Source: Thermospira aquatica
GTDB lineage: Bacteria; Spirochaetota; Brevinematia; Brevinematales; Thermospiraceae
NCBI RefSeq assembly: GCF_023525255.1
Contig: NZ_CP073355.1
Coordinates: forward strand, 682,001 to 746,000
Direction of reading: 5' to 3'
Length of the DNA stretch: 64,000 nt
Numbering within the stretch: the first letter of the stretch is position 1; the number at the start of each line of letters is the position of its first letter. The notes under the pieces are model-generated. The model was given only the letters and a program-made list of their open reading frames with translations. It was not told where the DNA came from and did no database searches. Below, in pieces: positions 61,004 to 64,000 of this stretch. A program made the translations under genes and the position numbers.

Positions 61004-61803
61004 TCGAATTACAAAACATCACCCACGTATTTTACCCCGGCACTCCGGATGAACGCATCGCCCTCAAAAACCTCAGCCTCAAGGTAAACAAAGGAGATTT
61101 CATCACCATCATCGGGAGTAACGGAGCAGGAAAAACCACCCTTTTTAACCTCATCGCCGGTACCTATAGACCCTCACAAGGAAGAATCCTCATCAACGAC
61201 ATCGATGTGACCAATACACCGGAGTACAAAAGAGCAAAATACATCGGACGAATCTTTCAAAATCCGCTTCTCGGCACCGCCTCAAACATGAGCCTCGAAG
61301 ACAACATGATGATCTGCTACCGCAAGGGCTTCAAGTGGCCCGTCGTGAGTCTCAACCATGCCATGCGTGAGAAGTTTCGAAAAGAGCTGGAAAAACTCCA
61401 GATGGGACTCGAACACCGCATGAAAGACAACCTTGCCCTCTTTTCAGGTGGACAACGACAGGCTCTCACCCTTTTAATGATGGTACTGTCCAGGCCAGAA
61501 CTCATCCTTCTCGATGAACACACCGCTGCCCTGGATCCAAAAAACGCCTCCAAAATCCTGGCACTCACAAAAGAATTCATCGAAGAGTACCAGCTCACCG
61601 CCATGATGATCACCCACAACATGACGCAGGCCATCGAGTATGGAAACCGACTCCTCATGATGGACGAAGGCGAGATTATCCTCGATATCTCCGGAGAAGA
61701 AAAGAAAAACCTCACCGTCGAGGATCTTGTAGAGCAATTCCATCGCCTGAGACAAAAATCCTACGAGGATGACAGAGCTCTCCTCTCCGAAAAAAAACCT
61801 TAA
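61000..61803 (+). CDS. ABC transporter ATP-binding protein, TrpZ-like
   Basis: A 267-residue ATPase. IGSNGAGKTTLFNLIAGTY is Walker A, ALFSGGQRQALTLLMMVLSR the signature, LILLDEHTAALDPKNA Walker B and MMITHNMTQAIEYGNR the switch region. It lacks the LSGGQ consensus Leu (FSGGQ), as in many TrpZ proteins. It overlaps the permease gene and is followed 10 bp later by citrate synthase. Confidence 0.9.
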   Translation: MIELQNITHVFYPGTPDERIALKNLSLKVNKGDFITIIGSNGAGKTTLFNLIAGTYRPSQGRILINDIDVTNTPEYKRAKYIGRIFQNPLLGTASNMSLEDNMMICYRKGFKWPVVSLNHAMREKFRKELEKLQMGLEHRMKDNLALFSGGQRQALTLLMMVLSRPELILLDEHTAALDPKNASKILALTKEFIEEYQLTAMMITHNMTQAIEYGNRLLMMDEGEIILDISGEEKKNLTVEDLVEQFHRLRQKSYEDDRALLSEKKP

Positions 61804-61813
61804 GGAGTAAGGC

Positions 61814-63172
61814 ATGAGACAAATGCAACCCAAAGATCTTTCCCAGCTTACACCCTTTACCAGTTACCTTGAAACCAACAATGTTATCCCTAACGAGCTC
61901 TATACAGAGTACAATGTAAAACGCGGCTTACGCAACACCGATGGCACAGGTGTTCTGGTTGGTCTTACCCACATTGGCGAGGTGCACGGGTACGTCATGG
62001 ACGAAGGGGTTCCCGTTCCTGTTGAAGGAAGACTTCGCTACAGAGGCATCGATATTTTTGATCTTGTCGAGGGCTTCCAGAAAGAAAACCGCTATGGATT
62101 TGAGGAAACCGTGTTTCTTCTCCTCTTTGGACAGCTTCCCACCAAAAAAGAACTCGAGGAGTTTTCTGCTCTTTTAGCCCGCTACAGGCAACTTCCCGAT
62201 GGCTTCAAGGAAAATATCATCCTTAAATCCCCAAGTCCAAACATTATGAATCTCCTTACCCGTGAGGTCAGTGCCCTCTATGCGTACGATCCTGAGCCCG
62301 ATGACATCTCCGTAGCCAATGTTCTTGATCAGTGTTTGCAACTCATCGCACAGTTTCCCGCTATGGTTGCGTACGGCTATCATGCCAAAAGACACTACTA
62401 CGAAAACGAGAGTCTCTTTCTCCACCATCAAAGCGATCGTCTCGCTCATGTGGAGAACTTCCTCTCCCTTCTTCGACCAAACCGTGAGTTTGATCCCATA
62501 GAGGCCCATATTCTTGATCTTGCCTTTGTGCTCCATGCAGAGCATGGGGGTGGCAACAACTCCACCTTTACCCTCCATGTGGTCTCTTCAACCAACACCG
62601 ATACCTACTCAGCCATTGTAGCAGCACTCTGTTCCCTCAAGGGTCCCCGTCATGGCGGTGCCAACGCTGAGGTGGTCAATATGATGGATGATGTAAAAAA
62701 ACACATCAAAGACTGGTCAAACGAAAACGAGATCAAAGATTACATCCGAAAACTCCTCAACAAGGAGGCGTACGATCGCCGTGGGCTGATTTATGGTATG
62801 GGGCACGCCGTCTACTCCCTCTCCGATCCCCGCGCTATCCTCCTCAAGAAAAAAGCCGAAGAACTCGCCAGATACAAAAAACGCGAAGAAGAATTCCATC
62901 TCTACGATCTCTTTGAACGTTTTTCCAGACAACTCTTCGCCGAAAAAGCAAAAAACAAAATTATCTGTGCCAATGTAGATTTCTACGCAGGTTTTGTCTA
63001 CGACATGCTGGGGATCCCACGGGAGCTTTACACTCCCCTTTTTGCCCTTTCCCGCATGGCAGGATGGTCAGCTCACCGACTCGAAGAGCTCATCGCGGGA
63101 GGGAGAATCATCCGTCCCGCGTACAAGTGTATCAGCGAACCAAAAGAGTATGTCCCGCTTGACAGGCGGTAA
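61814..63172 (+). CDS. gltA: Citrate synthase
   Basis: A 452-residue enzyme condensing oxaloacetate and acetyl-CoA to citrate; 2-methylcitrate synthesis is the alternative. Conserved regions are GRLRYRGIDIFDLVEGF, LHAEHGGGNNSTFTLHVVSS (first catalytic His region), KGPRHGGANAEVVNMMDD, GMGHAVYSLSDPRA and the acidic NVDFYAGFVYDML (catalytic Asp). It is longer than typical type-II enzymes at the N-terminus. It is the last gene of the transporter operon, with AAGGAGTAAGGC before the ATG. Confidence 0.93.
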   Translation: MRQMQPKDLSQLTPFTSYLETNNVIPNELYTEYNVKRGLRNTDGTGVLVGLTHIGEVHGYVMDEGVPVPVEGRLRYRGIDIFDLVEGFQKENRYGFEETVFLLLFGQLPTKKELEEFSALLARYRQLPDGFKENIILKSPSPNIMNLLTREVSALYAYDPEPDDISVANVLDQCLQLIAQFPAMVAYGYHAKRHYYENESLFLHHQSDRLAHVENFLSLLRPNREFDPIEAHILDLAFVLHAEHGGGNNSTFTLHVVSSTNTDTYSAIVAALCSLKGPRHGGANAEVVNMMDDVKKHIKDWSNENEIKDYIRKLLNKEAYDRRGLIYGMGHAVYSLSDPRAILLKKKAEELARYKKREEEFHLYDLFERFSRQLFAEKAKNKIICANVDFYAGFVYDMLGIPRELYTPLFALSRMAGWSAHRLEELIAGGRIIRPAYKCISEPKEYVPLDRR

Positions 63173-63177
63173 AAGAA

Positions 63178-63681
63178 TTAGCGATTGTTTTTGTGCGTTT
63201 TTGGGATACGCTTCCCGGTAATGAGCCATTCTTTCATGGTTTTCCGGGTTTCCGGTGCGTCCTCTTCCGGTGCCCATGGGGCAAATTCCTTGTCCGTCTG
63301 GGGATCGTAAGGGCCTGGTTTCACTTCAAAGAGCAGACTTTTTTTCACAGGTAAAAGGGTATGCCAGCATCCCGGCGAAATATCAACGACACTCACCTCT
63401 TTTCCATCCATCAGTACTGCATCGATTATACTCCCCTGATCATCAAACACAAATACCCACACCCTCCCTCTCAAGAGCACAAAGGTTTCTGTTTTTGGCG
63501 GTAAAACATGCCTGTGTGGTCTCACATACGAAAAAGAAAACATACAGTTAAGAAATCGTTGAACACTATCCGGTAGCCGGTGAAGATTAAAGTTTTTTCG
63601 TTTCCTTTGAGAAGAAGCCGCTTCTTTTTCAAGGGAAACGGCTTCCCGTTTGCCAAAGGTTTTGATAAACCCTGAAAACAT
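63178..63681 (-). CDS. WbuC-family cupin metalloprotein
   Basis: A 167-residue protein. YVRPHRHVLPPKTETFVLLR is the cupin motif 1 (two His, Glu) and ISPGCWHTLLPVKKSLLFEV motif 2 (His), followed by KPGPYDPQTDKEFAPWAPEE, the WbuC signature. WbuC genes are usually in O-antigen clusters near fucosamine genes; here it lies away from the polysaccharide locus, which may still reflect a cell-surface sugar role. It converges with citrate synthase (5-bp gap). Confidence 0.82.
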   Translation of the reverse strand: MFSGFIKTFGKREAVSLEKEAASSQRKRKNFNLHRLPDSVQRFLNCMFSFSYVRPHRHVLPPKTETFVLLRGRVWVFVFDDQGSIIDAVLMDGKEVSVVDISPGCWHTLLPVKKSLLFEVKPGPYDPQTDKEFAPWAPEEDAPETRKTMKEWLITGKRIPKTHKNNR

Positions 63682-63683
63682 AG

Positions 63684-64000
63684 TTACTGTGCCACCGAAA
63701 TATAAATATCCACCCGTCGATTGTACGCTCTTCCCTCAGGGGTAGCATTACTCTCAATAGGATCGTACTCTCCCCGTCCAGAAGCCTTCATGATAGAGGG
63801 TTCTACTCCAAAATCAGACAAAAAACGGACGACCGCACTCGCCCGAGCCGTGGAGAGTTCCCAATTGGTGGGATATATCTTGGCCATTTCTGATGCCCGT
63901 GGAATCTGCGAATTATCCGTGTGACCAATAACGTCAATCTTGTAATTATCCTTGATGTTTTTGAGCATCAGAGCAATTTTTCTTAAGGTCTCTTTTCCTT
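63684..64000 (-). CDS. MotB/OmpA-type peptidoglycan-binding protein, partial
   Basis: The gene runs off the window end; its C-terminal 105 residues are visible and the frame is open to base 64000. YKIDVIGHTDNSQIPRASEM, YPTNWELSTARASAVVRFLS and GEYDPIESNATPEGRAYNRR form the OmpA_C peptidoglycan-binding domain. The WELSTARA and TPEGRAYNRRV pattern is closest to MotB of flagellar motors, but plain OmpA-family proteins share it. The N-terminus with the MotB membrane helix is outside the window. Confidence 0.8.
   Translation of the reverse strand, partial: GKETLRKIALMLKNIKDNYKIDVIGHTDNSQIPRASEMAKIYPTNWELSTARASAVVRFLSDFGVEPSIMKASGRGEYDPIESNATPEGRAYNRRVDIYISVAQ

Overview
The window looks like a chromosomal segment of a free-living Gram-negative-type bacterium of moderate-to-low GC. 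I lean towards a spirochaete or spirochaete-like lineage, but that is inference and not proven. Visible support: a MotB/OmpA-type peptidoglycan-binding protein, lipobox lipoproteins, a Wzx/Wzy-type surface polysaccharide locus, a TrpY/TrpZ-type ABC transporter, a plant/protist-type phosphofructokinase and a fragment of the 23S-intervening four-helix-bundle family.

Layout. (1) 0.1-18.9 kb, plus strand: one long, tightly packed surface-polysaccharide cluster. It holds many GT2 and GT4 glycosyltransferases, GDP-mannose 4,6-dehydratase and GDP-L-fucose synthase, an O-antigen polymerase/ligase-like protein, a flippase and membrane proteins. It begins with a truncated copy of one of its own glycosyltransferases. 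(2) 18.9-22.3 kb, minus strand: three more glycosyltransferases, converging on the first block. (3) 22.4-24.2 kb: an IS1595-like transposase-type gene flanked by facing arrays of a 19-bp repeat (consensus GCTMTTACCWTGTTGCAGT, called R1 here). R1 also occurs as single or inverted pairs in at least five other intergenic gaps. (4) 24.2-28.5 kb, minus strand: a carotenoid operon (two CrtI-type desaturases, one frameshifted in a C5 run, a lycopene cyclase-domain protein and a CruF/DUF422 protein), followed by a DUF4256 protein and phosphofructokinase. (5) 31-38 kb: a DtxR-type regulator with a FeoA-FeoB fusion behind a palindromic operator, a CorA-like channel, small hypotheticals and a polar amino-acid ABC transporter. 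(6) 38.3-46.1 kb: a nested insertion-sequence graveyard with two IS families in two or more copies plus an IS256-like fragment, interspersed with a large secreted beta-propeller-like protein and tRNA-Tyr. (7) 46.1-49.4 kb: a two-gene module, one gene carrying an in-frame amber codon, bracketed by diverged inverted repeats. (8) 49.4-60.0 kb: a defence-like island with a PLD-SF2 helicase, a large Eco57I-type methyltransferase, a PIN-GNAT protein, an ASCH-like protein, a broken four-helix-bundle chimera and a GIY-YIG nuclease, bracketed by arrays of a second, palindromic repeat (called R2 here). (9) 60.1-64 kb: trpY-trpZ-like transporter genes, citrate synthase, a WbuC-type cupin and a partial MotB/OmpA-type gene.

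The most unusual signals are the R1 arrays around the IS1595-like gene, the GIY-YIG gene set inside R2 palindromes, the PIN-GNAT/ASCH genes behind the helicase/methylase pair, and the in-frame stop at 47119. Several frameshifts lie in homopolymers, so sequencing error must be excluded before reading them as biology.
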